In this document: one piece after another, positions 11,395-23,405 of the stretch | Position numbering within the stretch: the stretch's first letter is position 1 | Layout: each line of letters starts with the position of its first letter | Source: Tetranychus cinnabarinus | Taxonomy: Eukaryota; Arthropoda; Arachnida; Trombidiformes; Tetranychidae | Assembly: GCA_022266195.1 (NCBI GenBank) | Contig: WHVY01000004.1 | Span: 4,543,501-4,607,500, forward strand | Reading direction: 5' to 3' | DNA: 64,000 nucleotides | The notes under the pieces: generated by a model | Databases searched by the model: none | What the model saw: the letters and a program-made list of their open reading frames with translations, nothing else | Told to the model about the DNA's origin: nothing | Made by a program: the position numbers and the translations under genes

Positions 11395-14300
11395 ATTGGT
11401 TGATATTGATACATATTTATATGTATTTATAATTTTAATTTAAATAATTAACATTTAACAAAAAACTTTAAAACAATCAACAGGTTAAATGTTTACGAAT
11501 ATAAAAATAAAAAAACATGGTGAATTCAAGTGTGTTCACACAAAATGCTCCCTCGCCGAAAGAAATTTTGGAAAGAGTAACAAGAATGAATCAGAGAGAG
11601 AGAAAGATAGAGAGACTCTGAAATCTCTCTCTTGATCATGATTAATTTTTTCCGCGACATCTGTTGATATTTTTATTAGTTAAACCTTGTTTACTGTTTA
11701 CCTTTTTTTTTACATAATTTACCGGTTTTATTCAGTTTTCTTGGTTGAGTTTTTACTTCTTTCTTTTCTCAATTTCTAGTTGATTAATATTAATCTGTGT
11801 TTTTCAGGGGCTTACTAACATTTAATTTAACTCAATTGCTTTGTCCTTTTGTACTATTACAGTTATTATTACAGTTAAATCTTTTTCTTGTGATTATTGT
11901 CACCATTTTCAGGCTCACCGCACAAAATGTGTGTTTTTGGGTTTGCTCATGTAATTACCACTTGATAATAATCTTTCCAACTGGTTTTTTTTGTGGTTCT
12001 GTTTTTTTCTACCTTGTTCCTCATGTTGATGGCTCTTACTTTTACGCCAGTTAAGATTAACTTGTTGCTGTTGAACCGCTGTTCGTCTCGGGGATTAACT
12101 TTGAATCAATTCTAACAGTGAACTAAATGACAATTTACATCTAAATCTATTGTAGATTAATATCAGAATGTCATCTTTTAATGCATTTTTTTTACATTTG
12201 TGATTGCTGATTAAGATTTTTTTTTGCTCAAAATAATCACCACTTGAGGTTTAGCTGATCAACCCTAAGATTTGAACATGAATCTATTACCGTTTAATTA
12301 GTTGATTCAAAACAAACCTTCTCTCAAAATTAATTTTTCATCCAAATATCAAGTGCAACCCTTCAATGATTATACCTTTAGATTTATCTATCATTTTGTC
12401 TCTCTCCCAAATCATGATTATAATGAAGATGGTGTGATTAATGTTTACTGATAATGATGGACACTTGATGATAACGTGATTAACAAATTGCGGGTTTTCT
12501 CTCTTTTCGTTTCTATTGTATTAATTTTCATCAACATTCAACCAAGTGTCACCATTATTATCTCTTTCCAGTTTTCTCTGCACCAATTCACCAGTTTTAG
12601 ACACCCTCTAGAACCAAACAATTAGACAATATGCATTAATGATTAATTTCTGAAGGATCCCTGTTAACAATGTAAATTTTCATTGTGTTGCCCAAAAAAA
12701 TATGTTTAGCTTTTTTTGAGGATGGGATAAGAAAAGGAAAGGAAGAAAATTACCGAAAAACAAAAACTGGTTGAATTATGACGAATCTCTGCTTCCATTA
12801 GACCCAATAATCCAGTCATGTTCATACATTTGATAAGCTTTATCTTTATACTGTCTTTACTAACCAATGAAATTCAATGATTAACGTCATTATCTAACCA
12901 TATTATCAACCAGTTACTCAATAAGTGTTTGTTAAATTGTCAAATTACTCTGGCATTATTCAATGTTTAACCTAAACTGCCTTTCTTGTTCAGTATTTTC
13001 AGTTTTATTTCTTATCTCTTTTATTGTATGCTTATTTTAACCAGCAAAAGCAAAGACGATGACAATCAATAAGCTAGATATAGCAACAACAAAGAAAAAA
13101 GGTTAAAATATTAATACAATCAATAGATTATCAATAAATCAACGTTTAATGCATTTTAAAAAAAAGAAATGCAAGTAAAGAACAAAGTTGATATTTGAGA
13201 ATCGATAATGCAATTTTACCTATTCCCATGTAAAATCGTGTTCTGTTACTGATTTACTTTTCTCTATTTTAAATGTGGCTCACAATCTAATAAATCAACT
13301 TTCGATAGTTTCTTGAGCAGTTGATTGACAAATTATGAATCTTTTTGAATCAGTTAGCAAAGAACGAGTTGATCAGTCAGTGAAATCATATTGATCTTTG
13401 ATTGGAAACAATTAGATTACAAAATGATCAGTATTGATATACACATGTATCTGACTGGAAAATGTAAAATTGGTCAACTTAAACCTTGAACTTGAGATTT
13501 TGACCTGAAACCTCTCCTAGGTCAATCTTTTCTCTAATGTTTCTAGTTAATCTGCCATGTTAAATCATCATTGACGTGCCAAGATAATCTAAGCCAGCTC
13601 ATTATTATCGTTTAATTACGACAAAAATGAGCAAGTTTACTGATAACACACATTACAATCTTACCTTAGTTTTGTGCAAAGGCCACCCTTAATGTTGAGT
13701 GAACTGGTTGAAACACACAATTGGTAATTCAATCTTGAAACAGAATTAAAGCTTAAGATTATTTAATCACATTGAGCTAAATATGACACTCTTTTGTTTA
13801 TTTGCACTAATTGTTGCCGTTCTCATTTCCCTCTTTTAATCACCACCACTACCATCATCATCACCACCAAAACTCATCTTACAATCCACACAATTTACCA
13901 GCTAAAAGCCCAAGATTTACACTTGGTTCCAACCCTGCTTTCATCAAATATTGATTTTCAATCAAAATTAAACTTTAAACTGTTAATGAAGTGAATACTT
14001 TTTTAGACATTGGTTCAATAGTTGAACTTACAAAGCAACAAGCATTTACATTGAATAGCATTTTGGCCCTATTAAATTGCCAACTCAAAATCATCATTGA
14101 TGGTTAGTTAGTCTAATAATGATTATGAAACAACCATTTAATTTACGTTGCTGGTTTTTTTTCTGGTTTTACTCAATGAATGGATTCACCAGTCTGAGAG
14201 TTAACCAGCCAATCCAATGAAACCTCTTGGAAAATAATTTACCAAAAAGATGAACAAAAACCTCATCTCATCATGATTCTCACCCATTTATGATAATAAA

Positions 14301-17300
14301 TTTTGATCCCAATGAAAAAGTATAGTCTTTGAAAAAGGGCCTCATGATGATGGTGATGATGATGACATGAATGGCCTCACTTTCTCCTTTCCAATTGAAA
14401 CAATATTAGTCTCTGTGTCTATTAAATATCAGCCATTTTTTAGGTCAAATTGACTCTCTATTTCAGCTTCCCGGTTCACCATTTTTTTTGTTTCTTTCCC
14501 CTTTCATCCCCGTTCTTTATCATCCTTTCATTATTATTTCTTTCTCTTCCTCTTTCTGTCTCTCTCAAGGTTCCTCTCAATTAAGGTTATCATCTTTGGC
14601 TGCAATAATTTTTGTTCATTTTTCTTCTAATCCACTCTTTTTTTGTTTGACAATCATCATTGAAAACCTCTAATATCTTTCACTTCTTCTCCTTCTTCTT
14701 ACCATGATTGTTATTTAGTAAAACTTGGAGATAATCAGAACAATTTTTTCCTGTCAAATATCAATCATAATGACTATTGACAATGTTTCATGTGTGTTAT
14801 TGATTTGTAACCATTTTGGGTTGGCTTGATATTTGTTTACTTGATCCTGGTTCATCTTGCTTGTTACGTAAAAATGAATCCAATCAAAGGGTTCCTCTGT
14901 TCACAATTTATTCAACCAGTTGAATGAGACTCTGCTTTTGGTGATCCTTTCATCTTGCAAAATTATATCAACTTGTTGCTTGTTGACTGAATGTCAGTGT
15001 GTAACAATACCTAGAAATATGGTTTAAACAAGAAAAGATTTTAAAGAACAGTTAGTTATGTAATTGATATCGAAATTTGCTTTTGTATTGCAACAGAATC
15101 ATGTTTCAATTAGCTAATTAATCAAGCTTGTTAAGATTTTAATACCATTAAAAAAAGTCAAATGTCAATCAACACATTGGTTCAGCTGATTCATTTGAAT
15201 TTGCATTGTTTAAAGTCTATTCGATTTTTGAGGGTAACTATTATCATAGCTATGATGATTACCTTAACACAATAAATAAAAAAAACAGAATTCAAAACCA
15301 ACCTGGGAGAGTGTGATGATGATCAAAAGCTGATACTGATACCATGAAAGGTTATCATCATTCTTGGTTCCATTAGAAGCGCAAAAAATTTAAACAGTCA
15401 AGGTTTCCAATCTTCAATTTTAATCAACCAAAGTTCCGTTGAATGTAATGTAAATTGTAACTGTGAGAGAACAATATAAAGTAAGAGTTTCATTAACAGG
15501 TTAATAATATACCTGATATTTCAAGTTAGTTACCTTTTTGTTGTTCCGTTTTGTTTTCAAAGATAGACACATAAAAAAAAGGCAAATTGGAAGTCAAACA
15601 AAAAATAGAAAATTGTAAATTGAGAAGAAACAATGAGTTATAACAGTTAACCTTGATTTGATTTTGATGAATTTGATGAATTTATGAAGAAGAATCAGTT
15701 AAATGTAAATTGTATCAAAAGTAACACCAATAAACTAAAAAGAAATTCAATTTAATCCATGATTCAAGAGTAGAAATGGCCAAAATGATTCACACTTGTT
15801 AACCAAACAAAACAATTTAACCGTTTTCACTTAACCGATCCTAATCTAAACATTGACAGGTTACCAGATTTGGGTTCTCAAAATGGGGGAAACAATGGAG
15901 AGGAATGAAAAAACCCGGGACTTAAAATGCAAGGTCTCCATTTATGTTAACACCATTAGTAACATTTTCAATTTTTTCATTTCTATCTTTGCATTATTTT
16001 GTTTTTATCATAACAGAAACTATTATTTAACCAGTTTCTTTCTTATTCTATTGTTAAAACCATTCAATTGATATTAATTTAAATTCTCAGTTGTCGATTA
16101 CCTGTTGATTATGACCTTCTAATTGTGATGATTTCGTTTCTTTTTGTGATTAAAAAATAGTAACCTTTTCTTCTTACCTTGTTCTGTGTTCTTGTAGCTA
16201 AACCTTTTGTTTTGTTACTCTCGCCAAAATCAATAGTTTGGTACTTTTATATTTATCATATTTTACATGTAACGATGAACTTGTCACTCTCATTAGTTAA
16301 TTGTCTCACTTTGATCATCATTGTTTAGTTCATCATCATATTTATCATCATCATCATCACCACCATCACCATTACCGTCATCATCGTCATATTAAGACAG
16401 AATTACCTGGCTCCTGGTAATGTTTTTTTTATATTTATTTTTTGATTGCTGTAAGTCTATTAATTGGGTCTTTATTTGTTTCTATAGGGTACACAATACG
16501 ACAATTGATGGTTTTCATACTTGATTGAACCATTTGTTTCGGTGGTTGTTATTTGAAATTGAAAGATCCAGTTAACGGTTGTGAAAAATTAATATCTTTT
16601 TTGGAGCGATTCAATTTTGGCTTCTCATGTTTAATATTTTCAATGATATCAAATTGAAAATCCTATAATAGATGGAGAAGGTTAACTTTGATTAGAGCAA
16701 TTAAGGAAAATTAAAAGGATCCAAAAACCTCACCAAGGCTAAGGTTATTTTGGAGTTTATTAATCTTGATATTGTTAACCGGAATTATATTTGTGACCAT
16801 TTGATTTATATTCATTTTTTATTTATCAACTTTCTTTTTATTTGTTAATTTAGATTTTGAAAGCAATCACTATTTCATAAGAATTATATTAATGGCATTA
16901 AACTGGTGCAAATTTGAGTAACTCCAAATTGTTGACGGAAATTTGCTTTCAACCTTGGACCATATATATTTTTGCTGATGACGATAGTAAATGACTGATG
17001 TTTTTAGCCTGTTGATGATGACTACATGAGCCTGGAGCAAATTAAGATTGAAATTTTACCACTTTCGCTTTCACTTTCACTTTTTGGTTCAAGAAAGGAT
17101 GAAAAGACTGAGAATATGAGAAGAAGATGATGATGATTACTCAAAAGTTGGAGTCAAATGGTTTATCATGTTTAAAATGGTGAACATTCTCAAGGTTAAC
17201 CAGTCTAATCATTTGCCCAAGAGTCACTTTAAACAATTAAATTATTTACTGTTTGTGTTGGTAAGGAAGAAAAGGCTAAATTAACCTTTCCTGGTTGTCC

Positions 17301-17780
17301 TGATTTCATCTTTTTCCGGTTAAGCATATGGTTCTCCATTAACACCGACCTGCTAATCTTTGTCAAATAGCTTCAATTATTTATTATCTTGTACCAATTT
17401 CATAATCACCATCGTTAGGATAAAAATGAATGCTAGAAGTTAAGTCATTTCAATCAGTCCGTCACAAGTTGAATAGCTTACATTGAAAAATTTGGTAGCT
17501 GAGCCAACTTATTTTAAATTGCCTCTCAATTAATAATCTATCGAATGACATCTCTCTACTTCAAAACTGGCGTTTCATGTACTTCCCTTGTAAGTCGATT
17601 ACTTCTTTAAAGAAATTTCTATTGCTTAATTTTCATTCGTAATTCCCCATTTTTTGGGTTACCAATTTTTACCAGGTTTAACATTGACAAAGAAATGCTT
17701 ACAATTACCTTCTGACAAGCTGAAAAAATGTCAATCCAATGACAATAACATTGATTTTTTGCAAACGAAATACGATCATC
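11395..17780. other. Large intergenic region upstream of E93
   Basis: About 6.4 kb with no credible coding exon. It holds the presumed E93 5' UTR and promoter next to 11.4 kb, GA-rich runs near 11590-11630, CAT/CAC/ATG triplet runs near 13840-13875 and 14343-14375, and a longer triplet run at 16331-16391. Short ORFs here are low-complexity and were not called. Confidence 0.55.
16331..16391. repeat. (ATC)n/(CAC)n triplet microsatellite
   Basis: Imperfect run of CAT/ATC with interspersed CAC triplets over about 60 bp. Confidence 0.85.
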
Positions 17781-17782
17781 TA

Positions 17783-17871
17783 CAGGGTGATCGAAAAAAC
17801 ATTTGAATGACTTCAAAACGCGCTGGTTATGAAAAAAATTAACATTTTAACGAGTTTACGAGTTCACCCCG
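17783..17871. mobile_element. Possible short TA-flanked MITE remnant
   Basis: Starts TA-CAGGGTGATCG and ends GTTCACCCCG-TA. Only the outer 7 bp of the ends are inverted (CAGGGTG against CGGGGTG, one mismatch). The flanking TA and the CAGGGTG end resemble the better preserved element at 51682-51799, which supports a shared mariner-like family. Confidence 0.4.
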
Positions 17872-17897
17872 TATATGATCAAATATTAAAGACGTAG

Positions 17898-18131
17898 ATT
17901 AATGAATGGATAGCTTTACAAGATGATATTATTCGCAAATGCACTAACTTCACCAGAAAACTACCAAAGACTATGACACTCTTAATGACCTTACTGATTA
18001 TTCTAATGGCTCCTTTTCATGGTATCAACCCAACTCCCACCTTGATTAGTCAGATCAGTAACTTACGAGAAGCTCTTAAAACATTTGAACTCAAGTTGAA
18101 CCCACGTCTTACATTTCGACTGAGGGTTTGA
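17898..18131 (+). pseudogene. Possible decayed coding segment, unrecognised
   Basis: A stop-free 77-codon stretch without a start ATG at its left edge. It reads with unusually protein-like composition for this region (INEWIALQDDIIRKC, then LREALKTFELKLNPR) and ends in TGA. It lies just downstream of the minus-strand LINE's 3' end. It could be a relic of another element or a chance open frame; no family is claimed. Confidence 0.2.
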
Positions 18132-18547
18132 AATCAACATGAAAACTTACAACATATGATAAAAACAAAGCTTCTGCTTCCAAAACATACAATATGTTGG
18201 ATTATTTCTGTCATCATCTACATCTGATTTTAACTGTACCCATATTATGATGCATCCAGCTGACCGTATCAACAAATGCAAGACAAAAATATTAAGTTAG
18301 AGCATAACCAATTTATGAATTTATGAATGAGCCATTTTGGTTATTAACTTTAAATACAGCAATGATCATGATGGAACCCTTTGAAATATTAGAAACCCAA
18401 AATTAGCCAGAATTACTATCAATCAACTCAACAGTTTTCAAGTACAACCAGCTTTAAAGTTTTTAACTTTCAGTTTTATTGTGTAATGTTGCTTTCTTTT
18501 TTAATTTTTCACCCAATTACGGGAATAGGGATACCGCTCTCCCAAAC

Positions 18548-18620
18548 GGTTACTCTCAGTAAGTAGAAAGTAACCCGCGCACGTATGTGGATACGCCGCT
18601 AGATGGTATGTACGACCATC
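18548..18620 (-). other. Stem-loops in the 3' UTR of retroelement 1
   Basis: GGTTACT (18548-18554) pairs with AGTAACC (18569-18575) around a 14-nt loop. GATGGT (18602-18607) pairs with ACCATC (18615-18620) around a 7-nt loop. Both lie downstream of the ORF2 stop, where LINE reverse transcriptases can recognise their RNA. Confidence 0.5.
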
Positions 18621-18932
18621 GCAAAGGAGAAAAGGTTTACAAAGTTGTTGTTACAATAATAGAGTTACATAGGTAAATTACAAAGTAGAGTACAAATTGA
18701 AAATACAACAATGAAAATGAAAGAGGATGTTTACAGTTCATGAAAGGTGTGTGAGGAATTATCGGGACCGCGGAAATTTAGTTCAATTCAAAAAATCGAT
18801 AAACGGCAAGTATTACATAAAGACACCCCCTCCCCAATTAACAGTGAACGGAGAGAAAAGAAATTTAAGGTAACAGTACCATTACGCAGGTTGTTTTAAA
18901 ATAAATTCTAGGTGCCTAGAAATAAAGAAGAA

Positions 18933-21900
18933 TCAGAGGATTACCGAATTATTCTTCATGACCTGAGTATATTGGTGAAGATCTTCCATGAATTGAATTA
19001 AATTCACAACAAAGCGTGATCGATCCTGTCTAGAGGAGGTCTCCAGTTCGTATGCGTCCAGAGAGTAATATTGGGTAATAGAAAGCATAGAGGGGCAGTC
19101 ACTCTTTAGAAGATGGTGCCATGTAGACGAATGCGTACATAATTTGGCCGAAACCAGATTAGCCCTAGCATAAACGAGTCTCTTCGTAAGGCGATGATAA
19201 GGAACATTTCCTATTCTCCCATATTTTGTTAATTGGACTAAGTTAGGACTGACAACTGACCACAAATCCTTTTTAGTGCATCGCCAATTTACAATTTGCG
19301 ACTTGATCCATTCAAGTTGATCTTTTTTCCAAATAGCTGTGGGTATCAGTTTCGAATCGACTACAGGTAAATTCGTAAAGGTAGTCAGAAGAGCATAGTT
19401 TGGTTGAGAGGTCAGGTCAGACCAGGTCCAAGCTAAGTCCTTGATACTCCAAAGGATTGCATGCAAGTCTCTGATATAAGGTGAAACTCCCATAAGAAAT
19501 TTAGACAATAAAGGATGAATAGCAATGTGGGACATATAACCCTTACGGACAGCATCAGTTTGTTGGTAAATCATTTCGAGGAGTGCATGATACCGCGAGC
19601 GTGTAAGCACTTTCTTAACAACGGGGTCTGAATTGAATTCAATTGAAAGCGTTAATACATCTTGACAAAGAACCCAGTTCAAAACACCAGGGATATACCT
19701 TTTACGGCTCAAAACATCAGGGACATGACCGTTGTAAGTCAGTAAACAAGGAGTGGTAGCTACGTTTGATGCACCATAACAGGAGTTAGAAGAGACTTGA
19801 GCGTGCGGAGGCAATATCTGTGTAAAAGGAGAGCGTTTACGAGGGTTTCGCTGAGCCCACAAAATCAATGATAACCAATGATGGGTAATAGGATGGACCA
19901 GACCAAATATCGTGTAAAGGTCAGACATCCCTGAAAATGCCTGAGAAATAGCATTCAATGACTTGAATTGGATATTATACAGGCCATCAAGCAGTTGAAA
20001 GACACTCTTGTGTTTGAATACCTCATATCCAATCTGTTGGAAGTGCGGTAAAATGCGTGTGGTTAGTAACAGTCTCTTAATACGCCACGGTAGGAAGTTA
20101 AAGAGTTTGGTCAAGCCAGCAACGCTGTCCATGGTTGCTCGTTGTATGCTGTGTTGAATTAAATTGAATTGTGGAGAAGTAAACTCTCTGGCCAGAAAAT
20201 AACCCACAACTTTATATTTAGCATTCACAGTATCAAAGTCCCTCATGACTATCGTCTTGTTGACATTTAGTTTAAGGTTGAGAGATTGGAGAGTAGCGGA
20301 AACCACTTGTAGACACGCTTGAGATGAGACAAAATTATGTGCTGGAATAATAATTAAAATATCGTCCGCGAATGCTTTTGTAATAAAATGCTCATTCAAT
20401 TCCCTAATGGCTTGATCCAATGCTAGAATGAAGATGATAGGGCCGCTCGATGATCCTTGAGGGACACCAGTGAATTCCTGTTTGTAGTAAGACTGTGACG
20501 CATAATTCAATTTAATTAAACGAGAATTGCAGAAACTGGATACCAATTGTCCTAAACTAGGATCATCCGCAGACAATCTGTCAATAAAAGGTTGAACATT
20601 AATCTCATCGAAAGCGTTCGACACATCCAGGGAAACATAAACAGGGTCAGTAAAGCCAGTGTTAGTTGCAGACAAATAGAAATCTGCCCTCGAAACCGAA
20701 CGCAGAAAAGCGAATTGAGAGTCTTTAAGTAAGTACATGTGAGCACGGTCTTGAAGGCGATTTGCAATAATTTTGTCAATAATTTTTAACAGAAAATTTG
20801 GCGTCTTCAATAGGCGCATCCTTTTGTTATCCGACTTAGGGATTAATGCTCCACCGAACAATCTAATACAACTGGGAATGTACGAAATTGTAAAAATCTT
20901 TCTTATAACTTCTTCTATTTGGCCAGAATTTGTCTGAAAAAACTTCGCCCATGTACCCTTTGTAAAAGCATCCGCTCCAAGAGAAGTTGAGCCAAGATTA
21001 GAAGTAGCTCGATGCCATTCATTCCTAAAAAGTTTCCCTGGGACACGAGTATACAAGGCATCATTTAGAAGTGGTTTACGCATCAAGAAAGTGGATAAAA
21101 CATCTTGAATTGAATTCAATTGAGCAGAGTTTAGGTTGTGTAAAGATTGAAATGGCTTGGGTTTGGAGTCTGATATCAGTTTAGAGTTCAGCCAACGCCA
21201 AAGCTGTTTGTCATCCATACAATTTGTGTGACCATGAATCATCGGAATAGATTCAAATTTAAGTTTTTTAATACGCAGCTTTTCTTTAAGCAATTTGAGG
21301 TTCCTAAAATCACCCTTTTTAACAAGTTCTGAACATTTCTTGTTCAGCGAACGAATACCTCTTGAAAATTTACGTTTAGGTTGCTTAACCACAATAGAGA
21401 ATTGTTCCGGAAAACCAATAATTTTTTTACAGTTTTGGACCAAGGGTGTATGACTAGTGATAGAATCAGGAGTAATCTCCGAGTCAATTAAATTCAATTT
21501 AAGCGAACGGAATAGTCGCCTAGTGACAATCTCAGGGGAATGAACAAGTAGATCAATAGACAAGACGGTCTCCAGGCGATTATGATCATAGTCCGACATA
21601 ACCACCCTGGAAAAGGAGAGTAAAGCGCGTGAAGGAACGAGGATTGAATCAATCCACGTCTTGGCACAAGATGTATGAAAGGTGAAAGTTAATGGGCCAG
21701 GTTCCATAAAATTGACAAGAGATTTTGACGAGCAGAGTTGGTTCCAGACGCTGGGTTTAGAGTGATTATAAGACCAAATAGGGTCCCTGTTATTCATGTC
21801 CCCACACAAGATCATCTCATCCAGGTCATATAAATAACTTTGAGCTTGAGTAGACTCACTCAAATTAATCAGGGGACGAACAGACAAGTAAAGAGAACAA

Positions 21901-22235
21901 ATGTTTAATGATCCAATTTTAACATGAACGAGAAACGGAAGGTTACAAATAACAGGATGAGGCGAGAGAGATTTCTTGACAAACAAAGCAGTACGGTCCG
22001 TAAAGTGCAACAAATAAGTAATATTAATTGAATTGAATTCAAAAGAAAGACCAGGAACTGTCTCATTGAGACTGAGGGATTTTAGTAACAAAAGGTTAGG
22101 TTCATTTACTGAAACAAAATCAAAATTTTCCCTCAAGGTGAGTTCAACAATTTCTACAAATCGATCCCGACGTCGACCAACGTTCCAGTGCGAGACTTTG
22201 AACAAATATGGTTTCCTGACCAAACTTTGTGGCAT
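18933..22235 (-). CDS. LINE ORF2: APE-type endonuclease and reverse transcriptase
   Basis: 1100 residues, ATG at 22235, intact. The N-terminal endonuclease/exonuclease/phosphatase domain shows SHWNVG, VSVNEPN, LCGDMNNRD, TWIDSILV and SDYDHNR, giving the Asn, Glu, Asp and His active-site series. The reverse transcriptase shows FGGALIPK, YVSLDVSNAFDEI (first catalytic Asp), GVPQGSSSGPIIFILALD and KAFADDILII (the FADD box), all present. No RNase H domain was recognised. The domain order fits target-primed reverse transcription. The start overlaps the end of ORF1b by 82 bp, as in element 2. Seven copies of the dispersed (NAATT)n motif lie inside this ORF and encode different peptides (such as SIEFNS, QFNLIQ, QLNSIQ), so the motif is constrained at DNA level. 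The clade is inferred as Jockey/R1-like from EN-RT order and zinc-knuckle gag partners. Confidence 0.9.
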   Translation of the reverse strand: MPQSLVRKPYLFKVSHWNVGRRRDRFVEIVELTLRENFDFVSVNEPNLLLLKSLSLNETVPGLSFEFNSINITYLLHFTDRTALFVKKSLSPHPVICNLPFLVHVKIGSLNICSLYLSVRPLINLSESTQAQSYLYDLDEMILCGDMNNRDPIWSYNHSKPSVWNQLCSSKSLVNFMEPGPLTFTFHTSCAKTWIDSILVPSRALLSFSRVVMSDYDHNRLETVLSIDLLVHSPEIVTRRLFRSLKLNLIDSEITPDSITSHTPLVQNCKKIIGFPEQFSIVVKQPKRKFSRGIRSLNKKCSELVKKGDFRNLKLLKEKLRIKKLKFESIPMIHGHTNCMDDKQLWRWLNSKLISDSKPKPFQSLHNLNSAQLNSIQDVLSTFLMRKPLLNDALYTRVPGKLFRNEWHRATSNLGSTSLGADAFTKGTWAKFFQTNSGQIEEVIRKIFTISYIPSCIRLFGGALIPKSDNKRMRLLKTPNFLLKIIDKIIANRLQDRAHMYLLKDSQFAFLRSVSRADFYLSATNTGFTDPVYVSLDVSNAFDEINVQPFIDRLSADDPSLGQLVSSFCNSRLIKLNYASQSYYKQEFTGVPQGSSSGPIIFILALDQAIRELNEHFITKAFADDILIIIPAHNFVSSQACLQVVSATLQSLNLKLNVNKTIVMRDFDTVNAKYKVVGYFLAREFTSPQFNLIQHSIQRATMDSVAGLTKLFNFLPWRIKRLLLTTRILPHFQQIGYEVFKHKSVFQLLDGLYNIQFKSLNAISQAFSGMSDLYTIFGLVHPITHHWLSLILWAQRNPRKRSPFTQILPPHAQVSSNSCYGASNVATTPCLLTYNGHVPDVLSRKRYIPGVLNWVLCQDVLTLSIEFNSDPVVKKVLTRSRYHALLEMIYQQTDAVRKGYMSHIAIHPLLSKFLMGVSPYIRDLHAILWSIKDLAWTWSDLTSQPNYALLTTFTNLPVVDSKLIPTAIWKKDQLEWIKSQIVNWRCTKKDLWSVVSPNLVQLTKYGRIGNVPYHRLTKRLVYARANLVSAKLCTHSSTWHHLLKSDCPSMLSITQYYSLDAYELETSSRQDRSRFVVNLIQFMEDLHQYTQVMKNNSVIL

Positions 22236-23060
22236 GATGAGCAGAGTCTGAACTTCGCCTGGGCTTTAAACTGGATAATGAGATCGTCACACTTAAATTC
22301 AAATTTCTCGTTCTTAAGGACAGCGTAAGTATGAGGGCTTTTAATGAAAAGGTAATTGATGAAAAGACCTTCAGGCGTGATTCTTGAGGTTCTCACTAGA
22401 TCAGCAGTTGAATATTGTTGATCCAGGAACGTGACAAACTTCTGTTGAATAGGGTGACTGATAGGAGAATGTTGTAGTAAATAATACCGGTCGACAACCA
22501 CAATCTGCCAAGCAGTTTCTTCTAATCCAATAACCTCAGTCAGAATGGTTTTTGGAATAGGAGTCTTGAAAATTAAATTCAATTTAATCTTCCGATTACC
22601 AGTTTTAACTTCACGAGAGACGAAGCGTTTAAGGCCAGTTGGTAAGGTGTTATGGAGATTAGATGAGAGAATGGCAAGTTGATCATCGAAAGAAGCAGCA
22701 ACTTCTTGATCATCCGCAGAATCTTCCGAGAAGGACTGACTTGGGGTTGAAAGTAGATTGTTAGCAGGTAGAAATGAGACGTCCAAAATTTTGTAGGCAG
22801 AAATCAATTTGGCGGCAAGATCAATGAATTGAGAGATACCATACAAGTTCAAGTGAGTAGTAACCACCTGGAGAATATCCGTAATAATTGATTGACTCAA
22901 TCCGGTTTGCTGAACAAAAAGTCTCCGGAGGAGATACGGAAAGTGAGGCAACCACAGATTCCAATGAAGTATCTTTCGATTTCAACCACTTTTTCAGTCT
23001 CAATTGAATTAAATTATCAGCTATTAAGGCAAGATGGGTGGTATCAATAGTAGGCGTCAT
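22154..23060 (-). CDS. LINE ORF1b, gag-like, with a frame change
   Basis: Occupies the position of ORF1b in element 2. It starts with ATG at 23060 (MTPTIDTTHLALIAD) in one frame. From about 22951 the open frame is a different one, continuing to a stop at 22154. The two frames overlap at 22821-22951. The second part includes a region resembling the C-terminal half of element 2 ORF1b and ends in one zinc-knuckle-like group (LCSSCHKVWSGNHICS) where element 2 has several. The frame change may be a mutation, programmed frameshifting or an unrecognised intron; no phase-compatible GT-AG pair was found. The 3' end overlaps ORF2. Two (NAATT)n copies lie inside (22571, 23001). Confidence 0.6.
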
Positions 23061-23405
23061 AATAAATGAGGGAAAAAGTATAACAAACTTGTGAGCGGAA
23101 AAAGAAACTGATAGTAACTAGTAAGCGAGAAGAAAAAATTATGCGCAGCCAGCGAATTCGAAAAAGAAATGAAACATAAAGGAGAAGTTTCTCAACAATG
23201 AAACCTAGATGGCGTTAGGAGAAAACAATTATCAAACAAAGCACCAGATGGCGTCCTAAAAGCAGCTTTAAGCAAGATAAGAGTGTCAGTAAGCAATCAA
23301 TAAAAATTATTTATAGATCTGTTGAATTCAATTCAATTCAAGTTAAAAAGTCTCGAACCAGCCTTAAATCTTACTTCAACGAGTGTGAACAACAATCTAG
23401 TTAAT

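Noticed and set aside
14488..14673. ORF in the E93 upstream desert
   Set aside because: Pyrimidine-rich low-complexity translation (Phe/Ser/Leu), no splice or domain support.
23322..23405. Upstream in-frame extension of cargo gene 1
   Set aside because: It begins with TTG inside a (NAATT)n copy, not ATG; ATG 23406 aligns with the start of cargo gene 2.
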